NCBI RefSeq assembly: GCF_021462225.1
Contig: NC_061811.1
Span: 23,683,163-23,747,162, forward strand
DNA from: Girardinichthys multiradiatus
Lineage: Eukaryota > Chordata > Actinopteri > Cyprinodontiformes > Goodeidae
Direction of reading: 5' to 3'
Length of the DNA stretch: 64,000 nucleotides
The position numbers were made by a program, and so were the translations under genes. The notes under the pieces were generated by a model that made no database searches, was not told where the DNA came from, and saw only the letters and a program-made list of their open reading frames with translations. Of this stretch, positions 1 to 11,251 are shown in pieces; positions within the stretch are counted from its first letter, which is position 1, and every line of letters starts with the position of its first letter.

Positions 1-795
1 CAGAACTTTCCTGAAAATAAAAGTAGCAACAAAAAAGTAAGCAGTCATTAAAGCTTCATCAACAAGTACTGTAACACTAGAAAGTTGATAACAAAATAAA
101 TATTGAGTGATTAATGGAAAAGAAAAATTCAAAGGGCAAAATGCATAATGTGTTAGACCCAGAAAACCTAGAAACCTTATGAAGCAGAGCATTATATTGG
201 ACTTACAATTGTTGTTCAAGCAGGTAAGTCATTTCAAAACACATTTCTGGCACAAAAAGAGCTGTTGGAGTGCAGCCTCTTTAAACCAGAAACAATAATA
301 ACATTTTTGAATGATGATGTTTCATCTGGAACCGCTGAGCGAGCCTTACAACTGTCCATAAACTGAAAAAAGATTGCTTTGTTGAGAAAAAAAAAAAAGC
401 AGTTATTTAAGGTAAAATCAAGTCATGAAAAATAGATCTATTGAAAAATCACAGCAGAGCTTTGTATGTGATAATGAAAACTAGAAGTGTAGTTTAGTTC
501 ATTCGTACTCCTGACCTTTGGGTGTAACCTGTAATTACTTCCGTTAAGCCTTTGGGGATGTTGGCAGATTAAAAATGAGATGCCTTGAGGGCGGCTGGCT
601 GGCTTCTCAGTAAAGCGGCTGCTGAAACTCTGCTGAGGCTCACACTTCCTGTCTGACAGGAATGTCAATGCACCTCTGAACGTGACATCTGACTGCACAA
701 TCAAAGATCCTTCAAGAAATAAGTTAGGTGTTGTGTACCACTATCTTTGAATTCAAGTATACGCACAGTATTTCTACCCCTTTGAACCTTTTTAC
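1..795. other. No gene or repeat recognised
   Basis: AT-rich sequence with short A runs. The open frames here are short, lack family resemblance and have no splice context. I see nothing that supports a gene. Confidence 0.6.
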
Positions 796-1115
796 GGTTA
801 GTGGGGCGACTGTGGTCCAGGTGGTAGGAGTCCCACTGTAACTGGTGGATTGCTGGTTTGAACCCCCATCTTAGTTGTTGTGTCCTTTGGCAAGACACTT
901 CACCTGCCTTGCCTGCTGATGGTGGTCAGAGGGCCCAGTGGCACCGATTGTATGGCAGCCTTGCTTCTGTCAGTCTGCCCAGGGCAGTTGTGGCTACAAT
1001 GCTAGCTTACCACTGTCAGTGTGTGATTTTTTTTGTATGAGTGGGTTGATGACTAACAGTAGTGTGAAGCGCTTTGGTTAAAGCGCTATACAAGTTCAGG
1101 CCATTTACCATTTAG
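796..1115 (+). repeat. tRNA-derived SINE-like repeat
   Basis: The left part has a tRNA-like head: a region resembling a polymerase III A box (TGGTCCAGGTGG) and a degenerate B box (GGTTTGAACCC). The body then continues through GGCAAGACACTTCACC to the AAGCGCTATACAAGTTCAGG and CCATTTACCATTT end. The same 3' motif closes the repeat at 47070-47334, and the middle part recurs inverted at 53508-53700. An imperfect flanking duplication (CCTTTTTAC/CCTTTTAC) is possible. SINE membership rests on structure and recurrence; the family name is not assigned. Confidence 0.7.
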
Positions 1116-1194
1116 TCCTTTTACACCCACAAACTGAGATGTATTTTATTTAGATTTAATGAGGTGAACTGACAAAAAAAGTTGTCTAACCCAG

Positions 1195-1440
1195 ATTCCC
1201 TCTCCTGGCATAAGAAAGGCATATCCACAGCATCATGCTGCCACCACTATGTTACCATGGGGACAGTGTGTTCAGGGTGAGGTGCGGTGGTCATTTTCTT
1301 GCAACACAGATCATTTGGATGAAGGCCAAAAAGATACAGTTTGCTGTCATCTGACTAGAGCACCTTCTTCCACTCATTTGCTGCATCCCCTATGTATAGA
1401 GCTAACCAAAGTTTGACAGACGCCACAAGCAGAATTTTAT
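1195..1440 (-). pseudogene. Decayed Tc1-like transposase fragment
   Basis: Read on the minus strand, this stretch contains a degenerate form of the Tc1 motif normally read as GGGSxMLWGCF (here roughly GGSMMLW), followed by sequence resembling the segment around the first catalytic Asp. There are many stops and no terminal repeats. It is an old relic beside the young Tc1 copy at 1836-3403 and belongs to a different family. Confidence 0.55.
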
Positions 1441-1574
1441 TTGGGGGCCTACTTCGAATTTAAAAAGTGAAAATTATAGATTCAAATTTACAGATTTAAA
1501 TGCTTGTCAGTTTTCATTCAATGAAAAATTTAGTTTCCCAAAAAAACTGTAATTTTACATAAACTAATAATATT

Positions 1575-1800
1575 AAATTTATTTTACAGAAAATGTTGTG
1601 TCCTACAAATTTGCAAGGAAGACTACTGACTTGACAGTCGATCAGCAGATAGTCATTGACACCCTCTCAAATAAGGGTAAGCCACAGAGGCTCATTGGTG
1701 CAGAAGCTGACTGTACAGATTGATGTATCCAAACATAACTATGGAGTTGTGTAGAAGGAAAAAGTGTGGTAGAAAAAGCTTCATAAGCAACAGGGATAAC
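1575..1800 (+). pseudogene. Decayed N-terminal fragment of a Tc1-like transposase
   Basis: The plus strand reads roughly KTTDLTVDQQIVIDTLSNKG, resembling the N-terminal helix-turn-helix start ([20 protein letters not shown]) of the young Tc1 family in this window. Stops follow within about 35 codons. It is an old relative, not a copy of the same age. The neighbouring young element inserted at a TA just downstream. Confidence 0.5.
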
Positions 1801-1835
1801 TGTAGCCTTCTTTTATTGGTCCTATATAAATATTA

Positions 1836-3403
1836 CAGGTCCTTCTCAAAAAATTAGCATATTGTGATAAAGTTCATTATTTTCTATAATGTAATGATGA
1901 AAATTTAATATTCATATATTTTAGATTCATTGCACACTAACTGAAATATTTCAGGTCCTTTATTGTCTTAATACGGATGATTTTGGCATACAGCTCATGA
2001 AAACCCAAAATTCCTATCTCACAAAATTAGCATATTTCATCCGACCAATAAAAGAAAAGTGTTTTTAATACAAAAAACGTCAACCTTCAAATAATCATGT
2101 ACAGATATGCACCCAATACTTGGTCGGGAATCCTTTTGCAGAAATGACTGCTTCAATGCGGCGTGGCATGGAGGCAATCAGCCTGTGGCACTGCTGAGGT
2201 CTTATGGAGGCCCAGGATGCTTCAATAGCGGCCTTTAGCTCATCCAGAGTGTTGGGTCTTGAGTCTCTCAACGTTCTCTTCACAATATCCCACAGATTCT
2301 CTATGGGGTTCAGGTCAGGAGAGTTGGCAGGCCAATTGAACACAGTGATACCATGGTCAGTAAACCATTTACCAGTGGTTTTGGCACTGTGAGCAGGTGC
2401 CAGGTCGTGCTGAAAAATGAAATCTTCATCTCCATAAAGCTTTTCAGCAGATGGAAGCATGAAGTGCTCCAAAATCTCCTGATAGCTAGCTGCATTGACC
2501 CTGCCCTTGATAAAACACAGTGGACCAACACCAGCAGCTGACACGACACCCTAGACCATCACTGACTGTGGGTACTTGACACTGGACTTCTGGCATTTTG
2601 GCATTTCCTTCTCCCCAGTCTTCCTCCAGACTCTGGCACCTTGATTTCCGAATGACATGCAGAATTTGCTTTCATCCGAAAAAAGTACTTTGGACACCTG
2701 AGCAACAGTCCAGTGCTGCTTCTCTGTAGCCCAGGTCTGGGGAATGCGGCACCTGTAGCCCATTTCCTGCACACGCCTGTGCACGGTGGCTCTGGATGTT
2801 TCTACTCCAGACTCAGTCCACTGCTTCCGCAGGTCCCCCAAGGTCTGGAATCGGCCCTTCTCCACAATCTTCCTCAGGGTCCGGTCACCTCTTCTCGTTG
2901 TGCAGCGTTTTCTGCCATACTTTTTCCTTCCCACAGACTTCCCACTGAGGTGCCTTGATACAGCACTCTGGGAACAGCCTATTCGTACAGAAATTTCTTT
3001 CTGTGTCTTACCCTCTTGCTTGAGGGTGTCAATAGTGGCCTTCTGGACAGCAGTCAGGTCGGCAGTCTTACCCATGATTGGGGTTTTGAGTGATGAACCA
3101 GGCTGGGAGTTTTAAAGGCCTCAGGAATCTTTTGCAGGTGTTTAGAGTTAACTCGTTGATTCAGATGATTAGGTTCATGGCTCGTTTAGAGACCCTTTTA
3201 ATAATATGCTAATTTTGTGAGATAGGAATTTTGGGTTTTCATGAGCTGTATGCCAAAATCATCCATATTAAGACAATAAAAGACCTGAAATATTTCAGTT
3301 AGTGTGCAATGAATCTAAAATATATGAATGTTAAATTTTCATCATGACATTATGGAAAATAATGAACTTTATCACAATATGCTAATTTTTTGAGAAGGAC
3401 CTG
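1836..3403 (-). mobile_element. Tc1 family copy A (1568 bp, DD34E type)
   Basis: A complete element flanked by TA on both sides (1834-1835 and 3404-3405), the Tc1/mariner target. The ends are near-perfect 200-bp inverted repeats (1836-2035 and 3204-3403) starting CAGGTCCTTCTCAAAA. It is nearly identical to copies at 24240-25872 and 59345-60912, so insertion was recent. The transposase gene inside is on the minus strand and broken. It lacks the same 42 bp as copy C (junction near 2735). Confidence 0.95.
2095..3075 (-). pseudogene. Tc1 transposase, inactivated by a nonsense codon
   Basis: The frame starts MGKTADL at 3075 and carries the N-terminal helix-turn-helix domains. It then runs into the catalytic domain with the first Asp (SDES), the second Asp ([11 protein letters not shown]) and the Glu (NPIENLWD). 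A TAG at 2551-2553 replaces the Trp of the VMVWGAVS motif seen in the other two copies and cuts the protein at 174 residues, before the second catalytic Asp. It also lacks 14 residues between the DNA-binding and catalytic parts, and a changed stop lengthens the C-terminus by a few residues. It cannot make active enzyme. Confidence 0.92.
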
Positions 3404-3552
3404 TATCTGTGAAACAAAATTTCATGATTTTATTAGCTTTAAACAATAATCACTTAACATAAATACATGATTGAATTATGTCACTCTGTGTGGAATGAAA
3501 GTATATGTGTTCTGCTTTTAGAATTGACTTATTGAAAATAACTTTTTAATGA

Positions 3553-3905
3553 TATACACTACCGGTTAAAAGTTTTAGATCCACTTTCTCACTTAATGGG
3601 TCTCTTTATTTTCATGACTATTTACATTGTAGATTCTCCCCAAAAGCAACAAAACTGAATGAACACACATGGAATTTTTTAGTAAACAAAAAGTGTGAAA
3701 TAACTAAACATTTTTATATTTTAGATTATTTAAAATATCCACCCTTTGCTTTGATGACTGCTTTGCTCTCTAAGCATTCTCTCCATGATCTTCATGAGGA
3801 GGTCACCTGAAATGGTTTTGCAAAGAATCTTGAAAGAACGTCACGTGGACTAAATGTTTGATGGTCTCACTGGCTGCTTGTTTAGCTCCGTCATTAACTG
3901 TAGCA
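3553..3905 (+). repeat. End fragment of another Tc1/mariner-type repeat
   Basis: Starts with TATACACTACCGGTTAAAAG, which I recognise as a terminal motif of a widespread fish Tc1/mariner-type repeat, followed by its subterminal region (CACCCTTTGCTTTGATGACTG). Only one end is present and no transposase frame remains. The family assignment is from memory and would need a repeat-library match. Confidence 0.55.
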
Positions 3906-4974
3906 AGTACTGAATGCTTCTCAGCTCCTAATTTGCACATTCGATCCAACATGTGATCAATAAACACACTAAACTAAATCCCAGTAAAAATCAGTAATCA
4001 ATGATGGAAGCAACAGGACACAATGTGTGCCCCCCCCCCGTAGTAAAAGCAGATCATGTATTATTATTTTTTACTTTATAAAAGATAAAAAAGCAAGCTG
4101 AGAATTCAGTCGATTTTATCTACCACATATTTTATGAACATAGATTTAACTTTACAGTAGTGCTAGGAAGAACAGATTTTAATGTCAAAGAAAATTCAAC
4201 ATGACTCTTCCCATGAAATTAGGTCAAACTATACCACACATGGAGCCTTACTGTTTTTCTATTACTGGGAGAGAGAAACAGCAGAAAGATGAAAAACTGC
4301 AAACGGTTTTCAGGAGGACAGAAGCATGATTCACATTGGTTAGCAGAGTGAGTAATAGCAGTGGAGTCCTGCTCCAGGCCTTTAATGAGGTTCTTACTTC
4401 GTAATCTCCACCACAAAATTCTATAGATCATCTTTTTCAGCTGGAAGTGCTCCATCTGATTTGAATCATTAATAGGAATATCAAAAAATATTGTTTAATA
4501 TAGAGAAGAAGGGTAAAATAGATGCAATCGGAAAACTTGATTTAAACTGTTTGCCTCAATTATTTGGAAAAACTGAAAGTTTTAGATGACTTAGTGCCAA
4601 TTAATGACATGATGCAGGTGCCTAAAATAACAGATTTCTTTAATCAGTCACCCTTCAAACTTGATGCAGCCAGAGCAGTTCGCTCAAAAGGAGTAATACA
4701 TGTTGACAGGTTCAGAAGTCTTATTGACAGTTAGACATTGCTTGATTGCTTGGAAAATTGTGTAACAAAATAAGTTAAGGGTACCATAATTTTTTTTCCA
4801 GGGGCTCATCCCACAAAAGTAGAACTCACCAAGTCAGGATAAGGGCAAGTACAGCTGGGCTCAACCAAGCCTCATCAGAAAGGAGCTGCTAAATTAACTT
4901 AGATTAAGAATTACAGCTCTTTTTATAAATCCATGAGGTTGATCGCAGACTAACTGAGGCTGACCTACTTTAGA
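3906..4974. other. No gene recognised
   Basis: AT-rich sequence with a C homopolymer near 4030. The one longer minus frame (4219-4455) has no family resemblance. Nothing here is supported as a gene. Confidence 0.55.
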
Positions 4975-6795
4975 TAGGAAGAAGCTCACAGCAGTGGAGA
5001 TTGGGCGCGGTACACGCAGGCCAGGAACAGACTAACAAAGGAGATCAAAGCAGCCAAGAGAAGCTACAGTGAGAAGCTGAAGAACAGCCTTTCTACTGGT
5101 GACACTTCAGCTGTATGGACTGGTCTGAGAAACCTGACTGGGTACAGGAGCCCCTCCACCCATCCTGAACAAAATCCTCGCCTGGCCAACCGTCTGAATG
5201 GCTTCTACTGCAGACATGACAGGAAGCTGTTCATGCCTCAAATCATCCCCTCCACATCCCATTCAGGAACAAGTTCTTCCCACAAAGCTACCAACACCCT
5301 ACCTTCAGATCCTCCGCCTGCAGTAAAGATGTAAACAGGCTCTTTCCCCACATGAAAACAAAGAAAGCTGGGGGACCTGATAACGTCTCCACATCATGTC
5401 TGAAAGCCTGTGCACATCAACTCGCTCCGATCTTCACCCGGATCTTCAACAAGTCACTGGAGACGTGTGAGGTCCCCTCGTGCCCCAAACGATCCACCAT
5501 CATCCCGGTGCCCAAGAAACCCACCATCGTAGGATTAAATGACTACAGGTCTGTAGCCCTGACGTCTGTGGTCATGAAATCCTTTGAGCGGCTGGTGTTG
5601 AAGCACCTGAAAGACATCACAGGCCCCCTGCTGGACCCCCTGCAGTTTGCTTACCGAGCAAACAGGTTGGCAGATGATGCTGTTAACTTAGGTCTACACT
5701 TCATCCTGCAACACCTCGACCACCCAGGGACGTATGCCAGGATCTTGTTTGTAGACTTCAGCTCGGCCTTTAACACTATCATACCAGACATCCTCCAACA
5801 GAAGCTCAGCCAGCTCAACGTCCCAGCCTCCACCTGTCAGTGGATCAACAGCTTCCTGACAGACCGACAGCAGCAGGTGAGACTGGGGAGCATCTTCTCC
5901 CGAACAGATCAATAAGTACTGGTGCCCCCCAGGGGTGTGTTCTATCCCCACTCCTCTTCTCTCTGTACACAAATGACTGCACCTCATCGGACTCGTCCGT
6001 GAAACTCCTTAAGTTTGCAGATGACACCACTGTCATTGGACTGATCCAGGACGGTGATGAGTCTGCATACAGACAGGAGGTGGATCAGCTGATACACTGG
6101 TGTAGTCAGAACTACCTTGAACTCAACCCACTCAAGACTGTGGAAATGGTGGAGGACTTTCAGAGAACACCACCCCCATATACCCCCTCACCATCCTCAA
6201 CAACACCATGTCAGCTGTGGACCACTTCAGGTTCTTAGGAACCACCATCTCTGAGGACCTGAGATGGTCTTCACACATAGACACTGTTCGAAAGAAGGCC
6301 CAGCAGAGACTGTACTTCCTGAGTCAACTGAAGAAGTTAAACCTTCCACAGGAGCTGCTGTGTCATCTTCTACACTGCCATCATTCAATCTGTCCTGTCT
6401 TCATCCATCTCAGTGTGGTTTGGCTCATCCACAAAACAGGACAGGTCCAGACTGCAACAAATAATCAGGACTGCAGAGAGAATAATCAGTGCTGACCTTC
6501 CCTCCATCCAGGACTTATACAGGTATAGGGTCAAGAAAAGAGCTGCTAAAACCAGCCGCCACAGAGACAGTTTCTTCTCCCAGGCTGTTTCTCTGTTGAA
6601 CATTTAATAGAGTACCAAACAACAGTATACCGATGTTGCAAATGCACCTTTTTATTTATATTTCTGTATATTGTACATTGTAAATACGTATATTCTGTAA
6701 TGCAAAAACAAAACCAAAGAGCAAAGTGTACCGGAGTCAAATTCCTTGTTTGTATGTACGAACCTGGCAATAAAGCTGATTCTGATTCTGATAAG
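4975..6795 (+). mobile_element. Rex1-like (CR1/L2-group) LINE, 5'-truncated
   Basis: Non-LTR retrotransposon whose 3' end is a short run of GATTCT units (6778-6795) after TGGCAATAAAGCTGATTC. The same 3' end recurs inverted at 21337-21450. Reverse transcriptase is coded in the middle. The 5' part with the endonuclease is absent, as is usual for 5'-truncated LINE insertions. Rex1-like is my best assignment from the tail and the protein; other CR1/L2-group fish LINEs are possible. Confidence 0.85.
5002..6607 (+). pseudogene. Rex1-like LINE reverse transcriptase, frameshifted
   Basis: The reading starts mid-protein (WARYTQARNRLTKEIKAAKR) and continues into the reverse transcriptase palm: KKAGGPDNVSTSCLK, then VPKKPTIVGLNDYRSVALTS, LFVDFSSAFNTI, GAPQGCVLSPLLFSLYTND and the catalytic FADDTTVIG box. 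The C-terminal part includes FRFLGTTISEDLRWSSHI and ends SQAVSLLNI. At least three frame changes break it: before 5352, near 5910 just ahead of GAPQG, and near 6180-6210, with another near 6400. The catalytic Asp pair survives but no continuous protein can be made. Confidence 0.88.
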
Positions 6796-7231
6796 CAACA
6801 CACAGTAATGTTAATAAGACCTAAAAAAGGAAACGTCACAAATAAAGATACAGAAAACAAAGCTTAAATAATAACATCTGTCTAATAATCAACAGCTGCA
6901 CCAAAAAAAATGTTCACCTCTGATCATTGGACAAGTACATTGAGGTCCTAAAATAAGTACTATTTATATATTTTTTTCAAATCACACTGACACGTCTAAG
7001 GATATAAGGCTACAATCAGACGCATGTGGCGTGTCGGTCTCTGTTAATACGGCACCATGAGAGGGGTCGTCGGATGAATTGGAATAAATGTCTTTCCATT
7101 GAAAGCCTTAATAGACTTAAAATTTTTAACTTTATATGGTTTAGTTTTTATGATCAAGTGTCAAATAAAAAATTATTTTATTTGTCATTTTTGTTTTACT
7201 GCAGCTTCCCCAAATATCACTGGTTTGCCAT
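6796..7231. other. No gene recognised between two LINEs
   Basis: AT-rich spacer between the Rex1-like tail and the start of the RTE-like element. I see no repeat boundary or coding signal. Confidence 0.5.
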
Positions 7232-10200
7232 ATTATCATATTAACGTGGTGGAGGGGTTTGAGTGCTCAAATGATCCTAGAGGCTATGTTGTCTGGGGCC
7301 TAAATGCCCCTGGTAGGGTCTCCCATGGCAAACAGGCTCTAGGTGATGGGTCAGACAAAGAGTGGTTCAAGAATCCCTCATGAAGAAAAAAATATCGAGT
7401 CACGTGACGTGGCCCGGTACGGCGGAGCCGGGGTCCCACCCTGGAGCCAGGCCTGGGGTCGGGACTCGTCGGAGAGCGCCTGGTGGCCGGGTTGCTCCTC
7501 GCGGGACCCGGCCGGGCCAAGCCCGAATGAGAGACGCGAGGCCATCCCCCAGTGGGCCCACCACCTGCAGGGGGAACCGTGAGGGACCGGTGCAAAGAGG
7601 ATTGGGTGGCGGACGAAGGTGGAGACCTCAGCGGCCCGATCCCCGGATGCTTAGGCTGGCTCTAGGGACGTGGAATGTCACCTCGCTGGGGGGGAAGGAG
7701 CCTGAGCTTGTGCGGGAGGTCGAGAGATATCGACTAGAAATAGTCGGGCTTGCCTCCACGCACAGCGTGGGCTCTGGAACCCATCTCCTTGAGAGGGGTT
7801 GGACTCTGTTCTACTCTGGAGTGGCCCACGGGGAGAGGCGGCGGGCTGGTGTGGGTTTGCTTGTTGCCCCCCAGCTCAGCCGTCTCGTGTTGGGGTTTAC
7901 CCCAGTGGATGAGAGGGTCGTATCCCTGCGCCTTCGGGTTGGGGAGAGGTCTCTGACTATAATTTCAGCCTACGGGCCGAGTGGCAGTGTGGAGTACCCG
8001 GCCTTCTTGGCGTCTCTGTCGGGGGTGCAGGATAGTGCCCCTCCCGGGGACTTCATTATTCTGCTGGGGGACTTCAACGCCCACGTGGGGAACAACAGTG
8101 ACACCTGGAGAGGCGTGATCGGGAGGAATGGCCTCCCCGATCTGAATCCGAGTGGTGTTTTGTTATTGGACTTCTGTGCTAGTCACGGTTTGTCCATAAC
8201 GAACACCATGTTTAAACATAAGGGTGTCCATCAGTGGACTTGGCACCAGGACACCCTAGGCAGGAGGTCGATGATCGACTTTGTTGTCGTATCATCAGAT
8301 CTTCGGCCGCATGTTTTGGACACTCGGGTGAAGAGAGGGGCTGAGCTGTCCACTGCTCATCACCTGGTGGTGAGTTGGATCCGCTGGAGGAGAAAGCCAG
8401 TCAGACTTGGCAGGGCCAAGCGCATAGTGAGGGTCTGCTGGGAACGTCTGGCAGAGCCCTCGGCCAGGGATGTATTCAACTCCCACCTCCGGGAGAGCTT
8501 CGACCAGATCCCGGGGGATGTTGGAGACATAGAGTCCGAGTGGACCATGTTCTCCGCATCTATTGTCGATGCTGCTGCCCGTAGCTGTGGCCGTAAGGTC
8601 TGCGGTGCCTGTCGCGGCGGCAATCCCAGAACCCGGTGGTGGACACCGGCAGTAAGGGATGCTGTTAAGTTGAAGAAGGAGTCCTAACGGCTGTGGTTGG
8701 CTTGTGGGACTCCTAAGGCGACTGACGGGTACCGTGAGGCCAAGCGTGCTGCGGCCCGGGCTGTGGCAGAGGCAAAAACACGGGCCTGGGAGGAGTTCGG
8801 TGAGGCCATGGAGAAGGACTACCGGTTGGCCTCGAAGCGATTCTGGCAAACCGTCCGTCGCCTCAGGAGGGGAAAGCAGTGCTTCGCCAACACTGTTTAT
8901 AGTGGGGGCGGGAGACTGCTGACCTCGACTGAGGACATTATCGGGCGGTGGAAGGAGTACTTCGAGGATCTCCTCAATCCTGCCATCACGCATTCCGTGG
9001 TGGAAACAGAGGCTGGGGACTCGGGGTCGGACTCTTTCATCACCCAGGCTGAGGTCACCGAGGTGGTTAAAAAGCTCCGCGGTGGCAAGGCTTCGGGGGT
9101 GGATGAGATCCGCCCTGAGTACCTCAAGTCTCTGGATGTTGTAGGGCTGTCATGGTTGACACGTTTCTTCAACATTGCGTGGCGGTCGGGGACAGTGCCT
9201 CTGGACTGGCAGACTGGGGTGGTGGCCCCCATCATAAGAAGGGGGACCGGAGGGTGTGTTCCAACTACAGGGGGATCACACTCCTCAGCCTCCCTGGTAA
9301 GGCCTACGCCAGGGTATTGGAGAGGAGAGTCCGACCGATAGTCGAACCTCGGCTTCAGGAGGAGCAGTGAGGTTTTCGTCCCGGCCGTGGAACACTGGAC
9401 CAGCTCTATACCCTCTACAGGGTGCTCGAGGGTTCATGGGAGTTTGCCCAACCGGTTCACATGTGTTTTGTGGACCTGGAGAAGGCATTCGACTGTGTCC
9501 CTCGTGATGCCCTGTGGGGGGTGCTCCAGGAGTATGGAATCGGGGGCCCTTTACTAGGGGCCATCCGGTCCCTGTACGAGCGGAGCAGGAGTTTGGTCCG
9601 CATTGCCGGCACTAAGTCGGACCTGTTCCCGGTGCATGTTGGACTCCGGCAGGGCTGCCCTTTGTCACCGGTCCTGTTCATAACTTTTATGGACAGGATT
9701 TCTAGACGCAGCCAAGGGCCGTAGGGGGTCGGGTTTGGGGACCAGTGGATTTCGTCTCTTCTTTTTGCAAATGACGTGGTCCTGCTGGCCCCCTCTAGCC
9801 AAGACCTACAGCATGCGCTGTGGCGGTTCGCAGCCGAGTGTGAAGCGGCTGGGATGAGGATCAGCTCCTCCAAGTCCGAGGCCATGGTACTCGACCGGAA
9901 AAGGGTGGCTTGTCCTCTTCAGGTTGGAGGGGAGTTCCTGCCTCAAGTGGAGGAGTTTAAGTATCTTGGGGTCTTGTTCACGAGTGAGGGAAGAATGGAG
10001 CGGGAGATCGACAGACGGATCGGTGCGGCTGCCACAGTGGGGGCGCTGTGCCGGTCCGTTGTGGTGAAGAGAGAGCTGAGCCGAAAAGCAAAGCTCTCAA
10101 TTTACTGGTCGGTGTACGTTCCTACCCTCACTTATGGCCATGAACCTTGGGTCATGACCGAAAGAACGAGATCCCGGATACAAGCGGCTGAAATGAGCTT

Positions 10201-10580
10201 CCTCCGTAGGGTGGCCGGGCACTCCCTTAGAGATAGGGTGAGGAGCTCGGCCATCCGGGAGGGGCTCGGAGTAGAGCCGCTGCTCCTCCACATCGAGAGG
10301 AGCCAGTTGAGGTGGCTCGGGCATCTATACCGGATGCCTCCTGGACGCCTTCCTTGGGAGGTGTTCCAGGCACGTCCCACCGGGAGGAGGCCCAGGGGAC
10401 GGCCCAGGACACGCTGGAGGGACTATGTCTCTCGGCTGGCCTGGGAACGCCTTGGGCTCCCCCTGGAGGAACTGGAGGAGGTGTCTGGAGAGAGGGACGT
10501 CTGGGCGTCTCTGTTGAGTCTGCTGCCCCCGCGACCCGGTCCCGGATAAAGTGGAAGACGACGAGTACGAGTATGAGCCA
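7232..10580 (+). mobile_element. RTE-like LINE, nearly full length (copy 1)
   Basis: GC-rich block of about 3.35 kb in AT-rich surroundings, a sharp compositional jump at both edges. It starts near GTGGTGGAGGGGTTTGAGTG and ends in a GAGTACGAGTATGAG tail after CGGTCCCGGATAAAGTGG. It codes an apurinic-type endonuclease followed by reverse transcriptase in one frame, the RTE-group layout. A second, shorter copy lies at 47015-49803 and an old fragment at 18985-19220. Assignment to RTE rather than a neighbouring clade is from protein resemblance and not certain. Confidence 0.88.
7647..10549 (+). pseudogene. RTE-like endonuclease/reverse transcriptase polyprotein, broken
   Basis: Endonuclease motifs in order: [11 protein letters not shown] (7650s), [18 protein letters not shown] (near 8070) and the terminal STxHHLVVSW motif near 8350. 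Reverse transcriptase follows: GGKASGVDEIRPEYLK, FVDLEKAFDCVPRD, GLRQGCPLSPVLF and the catalytic box near 9770. A C-terminal maturase-like tail has LRWLGHLYRM and RGRPRTRW. Defects: TAA at 8685-8687, a frame change near 9228, TGA at 9368-9370 in place of Cys, and TAG at 9722-9724 in place of Glu. The catalytic box reads FANDVV instead of FADDVV. The endonuclease motif reads STAHH where copy 2 has STDHH. It is dead at several independent points. Confidence 0.9.
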
Positions 10581-10669
10581 TATTATCCCAGTTTTAGAGT
10601 TGGATTTGTTGCCACATGCACCAATCAGATTGGCTGTGTGAACTCTAAGGTAGCTTAAATATAAATCTA

Positions 10670-11250
10670 CAGTGCCTTGAGAAAGTACTCGGCCCCCTTG
10701 AACTGGTCAACCTCTTGCCACATTTCAGGCTTCAAACATAAAGATATATAATTCTACTTTTTGGGAAGAATCAACAACAAGTGGGACACAATCGTGAAGT
10801 GGAATGAAATTTATTGGATGTGTCAAACGTTTTTAACAAATAAAAAACTGAAAAGTGGGGCGTGCAATATTATTTGGCCCCTTTACTTTCAGTGCAGCAA
10901 ACTCACTCCAGAGGTTCAGTGAGGATCTCTGAATGATCCAATGTTTTCCCAAATGACTGATGATGTTAAATAGAATCCACCTGTGTGTCATCAAGTCTCC
11001 GTATAAATGCACCTGCTCTGTGATAGTCTCAGGGTTCTGTTCAAAGCGCAGAGAGCATCATGACGACCAAGGAACACACCAGGCAGGTCCGAGATACTGT
11101 TGTGGAGAAGTTTAAACCCGGATTTGTATACAAAAAGATTTCCCAAGCTTTAAACATCCCAAGGAGCACTGTGCAAGCAATCATATTGAAATGGAAGGAG
11201 TATCAGACAACTGCAAATCTACCAAGACCCGGCCGTCCCTCTAAACTTTG
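10670..11250 (+). mobile_element. 5' portion of a Tc1-like element with truncated transposase
   Basis: Begins after a TA with CAGTGCCTTGAGAAAGTACT, the end of a very common fish Tc1 family. A long left terminal region follows, then the start of a transposase frame at 11060. That frame reads EHTRQVRDTVVEKF and KKISQALNIPRSTVQAI, a paired-like helix-turn-helix, then PRPGRPSKL. It stops at 11251, exactly where an unrelated repeat begins, so only the first third of the element survives. Confidence 0.85.
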
Positions 11251-11251
11251 A
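11060..11251 (+). pseudogene. Tc1-like transposase, N-terminal domain only
   Basis: The frame opens MTTKEHTRQVRD and holds the first DNA-binding helix-turn-helix and the GRPR-type hook (RPGRPSK) that precedes the second one. The catalytic domain is missing altogether because the element is cut at about 11250. In the intact family this part binds the transposon ends. Confidence 0.85.

Noticed and set aside
8295..10412. Long open frames antisense to the RTE-like LINE (for example 8295-8993 and 9457-9885)
   Set aside because: GC-rich coding sequence of the LINE produces long reverse frames; the plus strand carries the conserved endonuclease and reverse transcriptase motifs.
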